From SZUA-365 sp964635845 (GTDB lineage: Bacteria > Bacteroidota > Ignavibacteria > SZUA-365), in assembly GCA_964635845.1 (NCBI GenBank), contig CAZWNO010000002.1, positions 45,144 through 109,143 on the forward strand: a stretch of DNA of 64,000 nt, read 5' to 3'. This document shows positions 25,920-36,400 of this stretch, one piece after another (position 1 is the first letter of the stretch; every line of letters begins with the position of its first letter). A model generated the notes under the pieces. The model saw nothing but the letters and a program-made list of their open reading frames with translations. It did no database searches and was not told the origin of the DNA. The translations under genes were made by a program, and so were the position numbers.

Positions 25920-26004
25920 GAGAGGAGGGGAGGAGGAGAGGAGGGAAGAAGGGGCTACTTTCTTTCTTTCCTTCTCCCCTTCTTTCCTTCTCCCCTACTT
26001 TCCT
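25918..26004. repeat. Polypurine then polypyrimidine tract
   Basis: An uninterrupted run of 37 purines (25918-25954, mostly GGA/GGAG) is followed after CTA by about 39 pyrimidines (25958-25996, mostly CTTT/CCTTC). It overlaps the stop codons of the two convergent genes. The halves are partly complementary (GGGAAGAAGGGG against CCCCTTCTTTCC), so an imperfect hairpin can form and may end both transcripts. Confidence 0.7.
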
Positions 26005-28117
26005 ACTTACGATGCCTGCCGATGAAATCGAAGAACTCCTCGAACCAGATGAGCTGTTCCTGCGGATGCAGGACCCAGTGATTCTCATCCGGATACACGA
26101 TGAGTTTCGAAGGTATGCCCTTGACCTGCGCGACGGTGAATGCCTCGAGGCTCTGGGTATAAGGGACACGATAGTCTTTTTCCCCCGTGATGATGAGGAT
26201 CGGCGTATCCCAGTTTTGTGCGTATCTGTGCGGTGAGTGCTTGTCGTAGTTCTTCCGTGCCTGTGCGTCCCAGTAGGGACCGCCGTTCTCCCAGTTCGTG
26301 AACCACAGCTCCTCGGTCGCCCCGTACATGCTTTCCAGATTGAACACGCCGCAGTGCGAGACGAAACTGCTGAAGCGTCCCTTGTGATTCCCGGCAAGCC
26401 AGAATGCGGCATACCCGCCGGCGCTGGCGCCGATGGCCGTCACGTGCTTCGTGTCGATATAGGGCTCCTTGAGCATCGCATCCGTGCAGGCGAGAATGTC
26501 CTGCATCGGCATGCCGCCCCAGTCCTGGCTGATCGCGTCGTTCCATTCCTGCCCGAAACCCGGGAGACCGCGGCGGTTCGGTGCGACAACGACGTAGCCC
26601 TTCGATGCGTAGAGAAGGAAGTTCCATGCGAAGCTGAAGAACTGGCTGACCGTGGACTGCGGACCGCCCTGGCAATAGGTAATGAGCGGATACTTCTTCG
26701 AGGGATCGAAGTCCGGGGGATATACCACCCAGGTCTGCACCTTCTTCCCATCCGTGCTTGTGATCCAGCGCTCCTCGAATGTGGCGGGACGGATATCCTC
26801 CAGCACCTTGCCGTTCGCCTGCGTCAGCGGGAAAGGCCGCGCGTCCTTCTTCGCGGGCTGCACATAGATTTCGGTCGGAGCGTTGAAATTGCGTCGTCCG
26901 TAGACGAGTGTCGTGCCGTCGGGAGTGATGTCGAGTCCACCGTCGTGGTTGTACACACCGCCGGTAAGGATTTCCCAGCTTCCATCGCCGGCGTCGATGC
27001 GGTAGATCTGCACCGTGGCGCCGTCCTCGGCCGCGAAGTACAGCGCCCTGCTGTCGGGAGACCAGACTGTCGTACCCACCCACTGATCGAGCGTGGTGGA
27101 GAGTTCGCGGACCTTGCCGCTGGCGCGGTCGAAGAGCATCAGTCGGTTGCGGTCCGCCTCGTGTCCCGCGCGCGACATGGAGTGAAAGGCGATGAAGCGT
27201 CCGTCGGGCGAGTACAGCGGATCGCGGTCGAAGCCCGGCATGCCTTCGGTGATATTCCTCGTGGCGCCTGAGGCAACATCCACGACATAAATATCCGAAT
27301 TGGTGCTCGTGGCGAAGTCACCGACTTTTTTCGACGTATAGGCGATCTCGCGGCCGTCCGGCGACCATGCGATCTGCTCCGCGCCGCCGAAGGGTTTGAG
27401 CGGTGTTTCGAAGCGCTCGCCCGCCATCAGATCCCGGGCCTCGCCTCCTGAGGCCGGCATCACGAACAGATGCATGTAACTCTCGTCGTTCCATTCGTCC
27501 CAATGGCGCACATGGATTTTTTCGTAGATGCGCACCTTCGCCTTGGCGTAGGATGGATACTTCTCCGCGACAGTGGAATCCAGCTTGACATCGGATGTGA
27601 ATGCGAAGTACTTCCCGTCGGGCGACCAGGAGAGATTGCTCACTCCGTTCTCCACGTCCGATACCTTCACCGCTTCGCCGCCGTCGAGCGCGATCGTGTA
27701 AATTTGGGGACTGCCGCCTCGCGTGGACAGGAACGCGACAGCTTTTCCGTCCGGCGACCAGCAGCCCTCGAAATCCGCTGAAGGCGATGCCGTCAGCTGC
27801 CAGTGCCGCTCTCCTTCGATCGAAACCAGATGAAGATCGGAATTGCTGCGGTTGGCCGGAATATCGGGTACGGTCACGCCGTACAGCACCCACTTGCCGT
27901 CGGGTGAGACGGCCGGACTGTACACGCGCTTCAGATTGAGCAGTTCCTCCGATGTGATCAGATGGCTCGAGCTGGCAACTTTTTCCCTTACCGCTTGCTC
28001 GAGCCGCGCCTTCTCCGCCGGTGAAAGCGTCCTGGTTTTCGTTTCAATCTGAGCAAACGCCTGCTGGGAAAACGCGAGCAGCAGTATCCCGACGGTGAAT
28101 ATGGTTCGCATGGTCAT
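26003..28117 (-). CDS. S9 family prolyl-oligopeptidase-type peptidase
   Basis: A 704-residue exported peptidase with a signal peptide (MTMRTIFTVGILLLAFSQQAFAQ). The first 430 residues form a WD40-like propeller with repeated SPDGK elements (YSPDGRFIAF, WSPDGKYFAF). The alpha/beta hydrolase domain carries Ser565 (GASAGGYA), Asp648 (ITGEKDYRVPY) and His680 (DENHWV). The layout matches dipeptidyl- or acylaminoacyl-peptidases. It probably acts in the periplasm on peptides released by the other exported peptidases in this region. Confidence 0.93.
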   Translation of the reverse strand: MTMRTIFTVGILLLAFSQQAFAQIETKTRTLSPAEKARLEQAVREKVASSSHLITSEELLNLKRVYSPAVSPDGKWVLYGVTVPDIPANRSNSDLHLVSIEGERHWQLTASPSADFEGCWSPDGKAVAFLSTRGGSPQIYTIALDGGEAVKVSDVENGVSNLSWSPDGKYFAFTSDVKLDSTVAEKYPSYAKAKVRIYEKIHVRHWDEWNDESYMHLFVMPASGGEARDLMAGERFETPLKPFGGAEQIAWSPDGREIAYTSKKVGDFATSTNSDIYVVDVASGATRNITEGMPGFDRDPLYSPDGRFIAFHSMSRAGHEADRNRLMLFDRASGKVRELSTTLDQWVGTTVWSPDSRALYFAAEDGATVQIYRIDAGDGSWEILTGGVYNHDGGLDITPDGTTLVYGRRNFNAPTEIYVQPAKKDARPFPLTQANGKVLEDIRPATFEERWITSTDGKKVQTWVVYPPDFDPSKKYPLITYCQGGPQSTVSQFFSFAWNFLLYASKGYVVVAPNRRGLPGFGQEWNDAISQDWGGMPMQDILACTDAMLKEPYIDTKHVTAIGASAGGYAAFWLAGNHKGRFSSFVSHCGVFNLESMYGATEELWFTNWENGGPYWDAQARKNYDKHSPHRYAQNWDTPILIITGEKDYRVPYTQSLEAFTVAQVKGIPSKLIVYPDENHWVLHPQEQLIWFEEFFDFIGRHRK

Positions 28118-28274
28118 GACTATTCCCGAATTGAGAAACAGTATCGAGGTCTCCTAAAATACGGCGTCAGGGGTGAAATGCAGAAATCGCCTTCACCGCC
28201 AGTTGGACGATCGACGAGGCCGGTTCCCTTCGCTTTCCGTGCCCGGGGACATTCCCGCATCCAGTCCCGAACTG

Positions 28275-30161
28275 CTACCGCAGGATCTGTACCTGTCGTG
28301 ACGCTGCGCCGTTCTCCGTCCGCAGCACTACCTGGTAGTTGCCTGAAGGCAATGCCGAGAGATCGAGTGACAGCTCATCCGTCCCTGCTTCGAATCGTTT
28401 TTCACTCTCGTACAGAATTCTCCCGAGCATGTCGCAGAGCATGATTCGCGAATCCATCGGTCGATCGAATGCGAGACGAAGCCGCAGGTGATCCCGTGCC
28501 GGCGATGGATACGCGTCGATGATCCGGAACGCCGCCGCGAGCGGTGACAGCTCCTTCACGTCGAGCGTGGCGAGTCCGAGCCGCGCACAGTATATCTCGA
28601 TATTCCCGTCGTTCATGCGTCCGTCGGACCAGAAGGGGAGGATCTCGGTATCGGTGACGATCACCTGTGTATATTCCCCGATTCCGAAATCACTGTTTTT
28701 CTCCTTCGCCTTGTACATGTTCATCGGCAGGGCCGCGACAGGCCTGTTGGGCAGGAAGTGTCTGCCGCCGTCGCGCGATACCGCGATGTAGTAGCGTGCA
28801 CTGGCGTTCGTTTCATCCTCGCGCCGATCGTACCAGGTGACGGCGACAACGCCCTGCGCGTTGACGGCGATGCTGGGATGGAACTGATCCCGCACGAGGC
28901 CTTTTTCATCATCGTTGATGATGCGCGGCGCCTCCCAGCTCAAGCCGTTGTCGGAGGATCGCGAGAAATAGATGTCCGTGCCATTGCCCTCCTTCCGCGT
29001 GATACCGTTGGCGGTCCATGTCATATAGACATAGCCGGGATTCCCGCCGCGGTCGGCACAGAATTGCGGACTGGGGTACATGCGTTCACTGGACATACCG
29101 GGAATTTCCCCGAGCCGATCTTCAATGGAAAATTTTGGGAATACTATATCCGATATCTTCGTCACGGACGGAAACGTCGCGCCTCCGTCCGTCGACAGGG
29201 CATGCCACAGACTGAAGTGCTGTTCATCGGCCGAACCGAACCAGGTCACATGCACTCCGCCCGAGGCATCCACATCGATGCTGGTGAACTGGACGATGGC
29301 GAGAGAATCCGGCGAAACGATGACCTGCGGCGAATCGAATTGCCGCGCCCCGGGCGATTTGCTTCGCACTCGTATCTGCATGCGGTCATTGCTCGCTCTG
29401 AAATACGCGGCATACAGGGTACCGCGCGTGGGCGCCGTGCTGCGATCGACGGCCAGCCATTGCTTGTCGACAAAATTCTGCGCGGGATCATCCATCGAGT
29501 AGCGAGCCGTAGCGATCACATCCCGCTCCGGCCGCACCCATGTCGCCCCTCCATCGCTGGAAGTGGCCCAGTACAGCTCCGAGACTAACTCGTCCATCGT
29601 CTGTGGGAGATAGAAGGCCAGCCATGAGAAATACAGCGTCCCGTCATCGTCCGCCGCAAGTACCGGATCGCCCCCGCCCAGCAAAACGTCATCGGGATCG
29701 GGGAGCTCGGTGACGAAGGGGCTGACCTGCCATGACGCTCCATCGTCGAGTGTGTAGTACACAGGACAGGTGAGATCCTGGATGGTTCCATGGGACACCC
29801 GCTGCCGGATGGCTGCCACGATGAAGTTGCGCGGAGCCACCGGATTCACCACCGCATGCACCTCCGACTCGGGATACAGGTCATCGCTGATGACGCTCTC
29901 GGTCCAATCGTCGTCCTGCGCCGCTTTCTGCCTCACGCCGGTGGACGTACTATTGTCCATACGATCACCGGATTTCGATGAAGCGGTGTGCGTGTCATTC
30001 CCGAGTTTCGCGGCCTCCCGTTCCACAGACGGGAGACGCAGGCGCGTATGCTTGCGCACGGCTTCTTCCAGCAGTTGTTTGCGGAAGGATTTCTGCTCCT
30101 GTGCCTGCAGGGGACAGACGAGAACAAGCAAGGTTAAAATGGAAAGCAGTTTCACAGGCAT
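28275..30161 (-). CDS. Secreted Asp-box (sialidase-like fold) protein with T9SS C-terminal domain
   Basis: The ATG at 30161 has GGAGGTGGAGGA just before it and gives 628 residues with a signal peptide (MPVKLLSILTLLVLVCPLQA). Several Asp boxes are visible (TLDDGASW, SSDGGATW, STDGGATF, SSDNGLSW, SRDGGRHF), the mark of a six-bladed sialidase-type propeller. The arginine triad and other catalytic residues of sialidases are not evident, so an enzyme role is not claimed. The last 80 residues (DAYPSPARDHLRLRLAF ... LPSGNYQVVLRT) form a T9SS type A sorting domain. Its promoter region is shared with the divergent subtilase at 30356. Confidence 0.83.
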   Translation of the reverse strand: MPVKLLSILTLLVLVCPLQAQEQKSFRKQLLEEAVRKHTRLRLPSVEREAAKLGNDTHTASSKSGDRMDNSTSTGVRQKAAQDDDWTESVISDDLYPESEVHAVVNPVAPRNFIVAAIRQRVSHGTIQDLTCPVYYTLDDGASWQVSPFVTELPDPDDVLLGGGDPVLAADDDGTLYFSWLAFYLPQTMDELVSELYWATSSDGGATWVRPERDVIATARYSMDDPAQNFVDKQWLAVDRSTAPTRGTLYAAYFRASNDRMQIRVRSKSPGARQFDSPQVIVSPDSLAIVQFTSIDVDASGGVHVTWFGSADEQHFSLWHALSTDGGATFPSVTKISDIVFPKFSIEDRLGEIPGMSSERMYPSPQFCADRGGNPGYVYMTWTANGITRKEGNGTDIYFSRSSDNGLSWEAPRIINDDEKGLVRDQFHPSIAVNAQGVVAVTWYDRREDETNASARYYIAVSRDGGRHFLPNRPVAALPMNMYKAKEKNSDFGIGEYTQVIVTDTEILPFWSDGRMNDGNIEIYCARLGLATLDVKELSPLAAAFRIIDAYPSPARDHLRLRLAFDRPMDSRIMLCDMLGRILYESEKRFEAGTDELSLDLSALPSGNYQVVLRTENGAASRQVQILR

Positions 30162-30281
30162 TCCTCCACCTCCGGGATGATGTGACATGGTTTCGACGAG
30201 AGAAGTCGTATGCATTCAATATACGAGGAATTGACCTGAAATTCATCAGTTCGCCTTCAGACGCAATGATCGATTTTTCCC

Positions 30282-30310
30282 TTACCTCGCAGCGCAGGCT
30301 GTCGTATATT
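30282..30310 (+). promoter_or_regulatory. Putative promoter of first subtilase
   Basis: TTACCT (30282-30287), 17 bases, TATATT (30305-30310), about 45 bases before the ATG. The -35 match is weak. Confidence 0.35.
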
Positions 30311-30355
30311 ATTCAAATAAGCTGAATTCTTCCACACACAACATCCGGATAGCTT

Positions 30356-33355
30356 ATGCGACTTGCAGTACCAATTCTCGCAATGTTCATTGCTCTGACA
30401 ATGATCACCGACGCCGCGGCGAAGGAACGTCCGCGTCCTGCGTCGCCAGCCGTTACCGTTTCCAACGACCTCGTGCCGGGGATAGTCTTCGTCAAATTCA
30501 AGGACAGCCGAACGCTCGCGCCCGGCGGGGCCGCCACGGGTATCGGCAGCGTCGACCGCATACTCGCCCGCGCGATGGCTTCCTCCGTCGAGCCTTTACA
30601 CCGGACCCTGTCGCAGCGAAAGAGCTTCAACTCCACGCAGGAGGCGAGTCTCGCCCGCATCGTGAAAGTCCGCTACTCCGCGTCGCTCGATCCGAAGCAG
30701 CTTGCCGCCGAACTCGCGGCAGATCCCTCCGTCGAGTACGCCGAACCGTACTACGCCTTCCGTCCGCTGCACACGCCCGACGATCCCCGCCTGACAACGC
30801 AGTGGGCCGTGACCATGCTGAAAATGCAGGAGGCATGGGACGTCACCACGGGTGATTCCACGATCTCCATCGGGTATGTCGACTCCGGTGTGAATTACGC
30901 CCACGAGGACCTTTCCCTCTCCCTCGCGATCAACGCAGGTGAATGGGGTGCGAACGGCGAACTCAAGGACAACGGCCTCGACGATGACGGCAACGGCTAC
31001 ATCGACGACTGGCGCGGCTGGGATTTCGTCGGGAACGGCACTTTGACGGCGCCGAATCCGGATAACGACCCGATGGATTTCAACGGGCACGGGACCAACG
31101 GCGCGGGGATTGCCGCTGCACGCACCAACAACGGAAAGGGAATCGCCGGCATTGGCTACATGACAAAAATCCTTGCGATCAAGGTGCAGGACGATGCGGG
31201 CCAGACCGGCTTCGCAGGTTATGAGGGGATCACCTACGCCGCCGACATGGGCTGCCGCGTCATCAACTGCAGCTGGGGCGACAATGCGATGATCAGTCAG
31301 ACACTGCAGGACGTCGTCGACTATGCATGGTCGAGAGGCGCGCTCGTCGTCGGCGGTGCGGGCAACAGCGTCATCGACAACGACATCAACCCGTTCATCC
31401 CCGCTTCGCTGAACCATGTGCTCAGCGTCAGTTCCTTTGAGGAAGACGGCAGCAACAGCGCCTGGGCGGCCTACGGCGCATCGGTGCACGTCTACGCACC
31501 CGGCACCAACGTGCTCACGACACGCGGAAGCTTCGGCTACCAGGCCGTGACCGGCACATCTTTCGCCGCCCCGCACATGTCAGGCCTTGCGGCGCTGATC
31601 TTCGCCGTGCATCCGGACTGGACTCCCGATCAGGTGCTGCAGCAGATCCGCGTCACGGCCGACGGTTTCGGCGCGACTCCCGACGCGAAGCGCTATGGCC
31701 GGGCGAATGCACAGAAGGCGCTCACCATGAACTCTGTCCTCAACGATCTTCCTGGGATCGCGGTCGAGAGCTTCACGGTCAGCACGCCGCAGGGTGCGTA
31801 TTTCAGCCAGGGCGGACAGACCGCCACGATCAATGTCACGCTCAAGAATCATCTCGCGCCCGCGGTGGACGCTACGGTGGATCTCGTGCTCACCGGCGCA
31901 CCGGTCACGGCCACGACGACCAACTTTCCGCTCGGTGCGATGGCGAACATGGTCACCAAGAGCATAACCATCGAGGTGCGGCTCAACGACGACGTCAAAC
32001 AATCCGAGGGATACATCCCTGTCATTCTGAAGATCACTTCCGGTACGCTTGTTGATTTCGAAATCGTGCGCGTACCGATCTATCTCGACGACGCCTGGCA
32101 TACGGTGGTCGATCTCACGTATCCGTACAACTCGATCGACCAGCCGAACCGTTGGACCGTCTGGGTCAGCGGTGATTACGCGCCGAACGGCACACCGACA
32201 CAGGACATCGCGATCCGCACGACCGACGGCGGCGACAGCTGGCTCTACGCTTTCGGTACGGGCTTCCCGAGTGGTCGCGGTGTGTACTGCATCGACGGTA
32301 TCGATGAGAACAATGCGCTCGTGGGCACGGGTCCGGCAGACGGGAACGCCGCCATCTTCCGCACCGGCGACGGTGGACAGAACTGGACTTCGTCCAGCGT
32401 CTCCAACATGACGGCCTTCGTCAACTGGATTCACATGTTCGACGGTCAGAACGGCATCATGCAGGGAGATCCGAAGGGCAATGCCTGGGCGCTCGCCACG
32501 ACGAACAACGGCGGGCAGACCTGGTCGCCCATTTCGACTCCGCTGGGTGCGGCCACAGGCGAGACGGGATGGAACAACAGTTACGATGTCGTGGGTGATC
32601 ATATCTGGTTCGGAACGAACAGCAGCAAGATCTATCGCTCCACCGACCGTGGACAGACCTGGACGGGGTATGCCACACCGAGCAAGAATTCGGTCGACGT
32701 CAATTTCCGCGATGAACTCGTGGGCATCGCCCGCTTCTCGAAACAGGCCGAGCAGGGCACGGATACACTCGCACTCACCTTGGACGGCGGTCTCACCTGG
32801 TCGCTGATCTCAACCATCGCCGCTCCGTCGGGTTCGACGGCGTTCGAGCGCGGCGGGAAGCGCCTCTGGTTCTTCCAGGGCGCGAATGCGCTGGTCTCCA
32901 CCAACCTCGGTGCGACATGGAACGTTCAGGCGGCCCCGAGCGATTTCAATTACGTCAACGACGCGGCCGAGTGGAATGACGGAGCCGTCACCATGGTGTT
33001 CGCCGCAGGCATCGAGATTTTCCGCTACGCCGGCCAGTTCATGGTGCTCGGTGTCGGAGACTTGGAAGCGGCGGCGCCGGCGATCCCGCTGCTGCACGCG
33101 CTCTATCCGAATCCCGTTGCCTCGGGACGCGACGGCAGCGTCATCGCGCAGCTCCAGCTCCCCTCGGCGGCCGCGGTTGTGCTTGCAGTTTACGACATGA
33201 GCGGCAAGAAGGTACGCGAAGTGCTGAACGCCACGCTCGAAGCCGGCATGCACAGCGCCCGTGTTTCTACCGCCGGACTCTCCGCCGGCAACTACCTGCT
33301 TCGTCTGAGCACGCCGGTCACGAGCAGCGCGCAAAAGCTCGTCGTACTGAACTAG
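30356..33355 (+). CDS. Subtilase (S8) with propeller and T9SS C-terminal domain, copy 1
   Basis: A 999-residue secreted protease. After the signal peptide (1-22), a propeptide-like domain (about 40-135, VPGIVFVKFKD ... VEYAEPYY) precedes the S8 domain with Asp176 (YVDSGV), His245 (GHGTNGAG), oxyanion Asn337 and Ser402 (GTSFAAPHMSG). Residues ~465-580 look like an immunoglobulin-type domain. Residues ~590-860 carry six Asp-box-like repeats (TTDGGDSW, TGDGGQNW, TNNGGQTW, STDRGQTW, TLDGGLTW, STNLGATW), a propeller resembling the Ycf48/sortilin type. The last 80 residues (LYPNPVASGRDGS ... LVVLN) are a type A sorting domain. The gene downstream encodes a full-length paralogue. Confidence 0.93.
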   Translation: MRLAVPILAMFIALTMITDAAAKERPRPASPAVTVSNDLVPGIVFVKFKDSRTLAPGGAATGIGSVDRILARAMASSVEPLHRTLSQRKSFNSTQEASLARIVKVRYSASLDPKQLAAELAADPSVEYAEPYYAFRPLHTPDDPRLTTQWAVTMLKMQEAWDVTTGDSTISIGYVDSGVNYAHEDLSLSLAINAGEWGANGELKDNGLDDDGNGYIDDWRGWDFVGNGTLTAPNPDNDPMDFNGHGTNGAGIAAARTNNGKGIAGIGYMTKILAIKVQDDAGQTGFAGYEGITYAADMGCRVINCSWGDNAMISQTLQDVVDYAWSRGALVVGGAGNSVIDNDINPFIPASLNHVLSVSSFEEDGSNSAWAAYGASVHVYAPGTNVLTTRGSFGYQAVTGTSFAAPHMSGLAALIFAVHPDWTPDQVLQQIRVTADGFGATPDAKRYGRANAQKALTMNSVLNDLPGIAVESFTVSTPQGAYFSQGGQTATINVTLKNHLAPAVDATVDLVLTGAPVTATTTNFPLGAMANMVTKSITIEVRLNDDVKQSEGYIPVILKITSGTLVDFEIVRVPIYLDDAWHTVVDLTYPYNSIDQPNRWTVWVSGDYAPNGTPTQDIAIRTTDGGDSWLYAFGTGFPSGRGVYCIDGIDENNALVGTGPADGNAAIFRTGDGGQNWTSSSVSNMTAFVNWIHMFDGQNGIMQGDPKGNAWALATTNNGGQTWSPISTPLGAATGETGWNNSYDVVGDHIWFGTNSSKIYRSTDRGQTWTGYATPSKNSVDVNFRDELVGIARFSKQAEQGTDTLALTLDGGLTWSLISTIAAPSGSTAFERGGKRLWFFQGANALVSTNLGATWNVQAAPSDFNYVNDAAEWNDGAVTMVFAAGIEIFRYAGQFMVLGVGDLEAAAPAIPLLHALYPNPVASGRDGSVIAQLQLPSAAAVVLAVYDMSGKKVREVLNATLEAGMHSARVSTAGLSAGNYLLRLSTPVTSSAQKLVVLN

Positions 33356-33379
33356 TCGAGCGCGATCGGCGCCGTTTCT

Positions 33380-33427
33380 GCAGAAGCGCACAGAGGACAC
33401 ATTCCTTTGTGCGCTTCTGCATTTCTT
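33380..33427 (+). terminator. Intrinsic terminator after first subtilase
   Basis: An 18-bp stem (33380-33397 with 33403-33420, one G-T pair) closes a five-base loop and is followed by ATTTCTTATT. It separates the two subtilase genes, so they are not a simple operon. Confidence 0.75.
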
Positions 33428-33494
33428 ATTATCCCATCCTTCATTATCTTGTTCGATCTTTCGCCTCTCGCCCCTGAATCATTACTGGTGACCT

Positions 33495-36400
33495 ATGAAA
33501 GCTTTCTCCGGCATGTGCATCGCAGCACTGTATCTGCTCCTGGCAGCCTCCCCCACACTTGCGGATTCTCCCGAAAGGACTGCCTCTCCCGCCACTTACG
33601 GTAAGAGATCCGTTGAGATCGTACCCAACGTCCTCATCGTCAAGCTCCGGCCGCAGGTCAGCTTCAGCAGCGGCGGTGATCGTCTCGGTGTGCGCGCCCT
33701 CGATGCGATACTCGCACGCGTGGGCGCAACGGCGGTGGAGACGTTCAGCACCGTGAAGGAGAATGCTATGCAGAAGGCCGCAAGGCGTCAGTACCACCAC
33801 GATCGCATGGTCAAGATCCGTTACAGCTCGACCGATCATCCGGCACTGCTTGCGAAGGAGATCGCAAGCGACCCGAACGTGGAATACGCCGAGCCGTACT
33901 ACGTTTATCCTGTGTCCCATACGCCGAATGATCCGCGGCTGAGCACGCAATGGGCTGTCACCGTGATGAAGCTGAAGGAAGCTTGGGATGTCACGACGGG
34001 GGACTCCACCATCATCATCGGCGATGTGGACACCGGCGTGGACTGGACGCATGAGGATCTTTCTCTGAGCATCTATATCAATCCCGGCGAGTATGGAACG
34101 AACGGCGAGCTTTCAGCCAACGGTGTCGATGACGACAGCAACGGCAAGATCGATGACTGGCACGGCTGGGATTACTTCGGCAACGGCAGCTTCTCGGCGC
34201 CCAAGCCCGACAACAATCCCATGGACGGCACGCTCGGTCACGGCACCAACACTTCCGGCTGCGCAGCGGCGCTGGCCAACAACGGCCTTGGCATCGCGGG
34301 CAGCAGCTACCGCGCGAAGATACTCGCGATCAAGGCTTCGACGGATCAGACCGGCGGCGTCGGCGGTTACGAAGGAATCCTTTACGCGGCACAGATGGGC
34401 TGCCGCATCATCAATTGCAGTTGGGGCGGCTCAGGTGATCGGTCACAGGCTCTGCAGGATCTGGTAGACGACGTCACCGACATGGGAGCACTCGTGGTCG
34501 GTTCCTCCGGCAATGATCCGATCGACAACGACTACACGCCGCACTGGCCGTCGTCGTTCAACCGCGTCCTCAACGTCGGTTCGGTCGAATCGAGCGGCGC
34601 GGCGTCGACCTGGTGTACCTACGGCACCTCCGTGCATACGTATTCCCCGGGCAGTGGTATTCTCACCACGAAGAAGGGCGGGGGATACACGAATCCGACC
34701 GGGACATCCTTTTCTTCTCCCCTCGCTTCCGGTGTCGCGGCGCTGGTGTTCGCCATGCATCCCGACTGGACCCCCGACCAGGTTGCCGCGCAGATCCGCG
34801 TCACGTCTGACCGTTTCGGAAGCACGCCGACGAGCAAGCGCCTGTCCCGTCTCAACGCGTTCAAGGCGGTCTCGCTCAACCGGAATCTCGACGAGATTCC
34901 CGGCCTTCGCATCAGCCGATTCTCTTACGTGTTCCAGGGCGGTGGTTCGAGTTTCACGGAACCGAGGCAGACCGCCCGCGTCACCGTGGAGTTCGAGAAT
35001 GTTCTCGCTCCGACATCGGCGGCGGCCACCGCGTATGTCGATCTGGACGATCCCTCCATCACGGCGAGCGCGACGGATTTCGCGCTCGGTGTCATGAATA
35101 CCTTCGACAAGAAGACCGTCGAATTCGACGTGGTGCTCTCCGACAAACCGCAGACCTCCGAAGGCTACCTGCCGGTGCGCATCCGCATCGAGGACGGCGA
35201 ATACCTTGATTACGTGATGGGACGCATCCCGATTTTCCTCGACGACGCCTGGCATACGTCGCTGTCGTTCGGTGCACCGTACTTCACCTCCATCGATGCG
35301 GTGAGCGCAACCGTGGTATGGGCGACGGCGAACGTGCAGAGTCAGGATATCTGCGTGCGAACCGTGAATGGCGGATCGTCATGGAGCAACACCGCCGGTT
35401 CTGGATTTCCGAATGGCAAGGGAGTCTACTGCGTGTTCGGCGTGAACAGCAGCATCGCGCTCGTGGGCACCGGGCCGGATTCCGGCCCGGCTGGGGTCTT
35501 CCGCACCACCAACGGCGGAACGCTCTGGACAGGCAGCTCGGTGAGCAGCATCACGGGCTTTGTCAACTGGATTCATATGTTCGACGCACAGAACGGGATT
35601 CTGCAGGGAGATCCCCTCGGCGGAACCTGGGGCATCGCGACCACGACCGACGGCGGAGCGACGTGGACCAAGGCACCGGGGGCACCGGCCGCTCCCACCG
35701 GCGAAGCGGGGTGGAACAACAGCTATGCCGCCGCCGGCGACACACTGTGGTTCGGTACCAACAACAGCAAGATCTACCGCTCCGTCGACCGCGGGGCGAC
35801 ATGGAGCAGTTTCCCGACGCCGAGCAAGCATTCCGTCGATATGGTCTTCGCCGACAGCAGGCGCGGCATGATCCGCTTTACGACCCAGACCAGTTCCGGC
35901 GGCACGAACGCCCTGGCGGTGACCAGCGACGGCGGCGAGACCTGGACGCAGCTGAGCACCATCACCGTCACGACGGGCGGCAGCATCGAGGTCGAACCCG
36001 ATGGCAAGCGCTTCTGGTTCATGCAGGGCACCAACGCGCATGTCTCGTCCGACCTCGGCGCAACCTGGACAGTACAGGCCACGCCTGGCGGCTTCGGACT
36101 GATCACCTGTTCCTCCGCCTACAGCGGCGGCATCAAGAGCGACGTGTATGCAGCGGGTCTCGACATCTTCAAGTTTACCTCGACGTTCGATCCCTACAAT
36201 ACCACCGGCATCGGTGATGCACCCGCGGCCGCCGGTTTCGGGATCGATTATCTGTACCCGAATCCCGTTTCGACCGCGTCCGCAGGCGGCATCACCGTCG
36301 GCTTCACGCTCGATGAAAGCTCGGCCGCAAAGCTTGCCGTGTACGACAACCTGGGCCGTGTCGCAGTCGAAGGTCTCGACGCCAACCTCACGGCTGGTGC

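Noticed and set aside
28275..30161. True sialidase
   Set aside because: Asp boxes are present, but the arginine triad and nucleophilic Tyr/Glu could not be located; only the fold is claimed.
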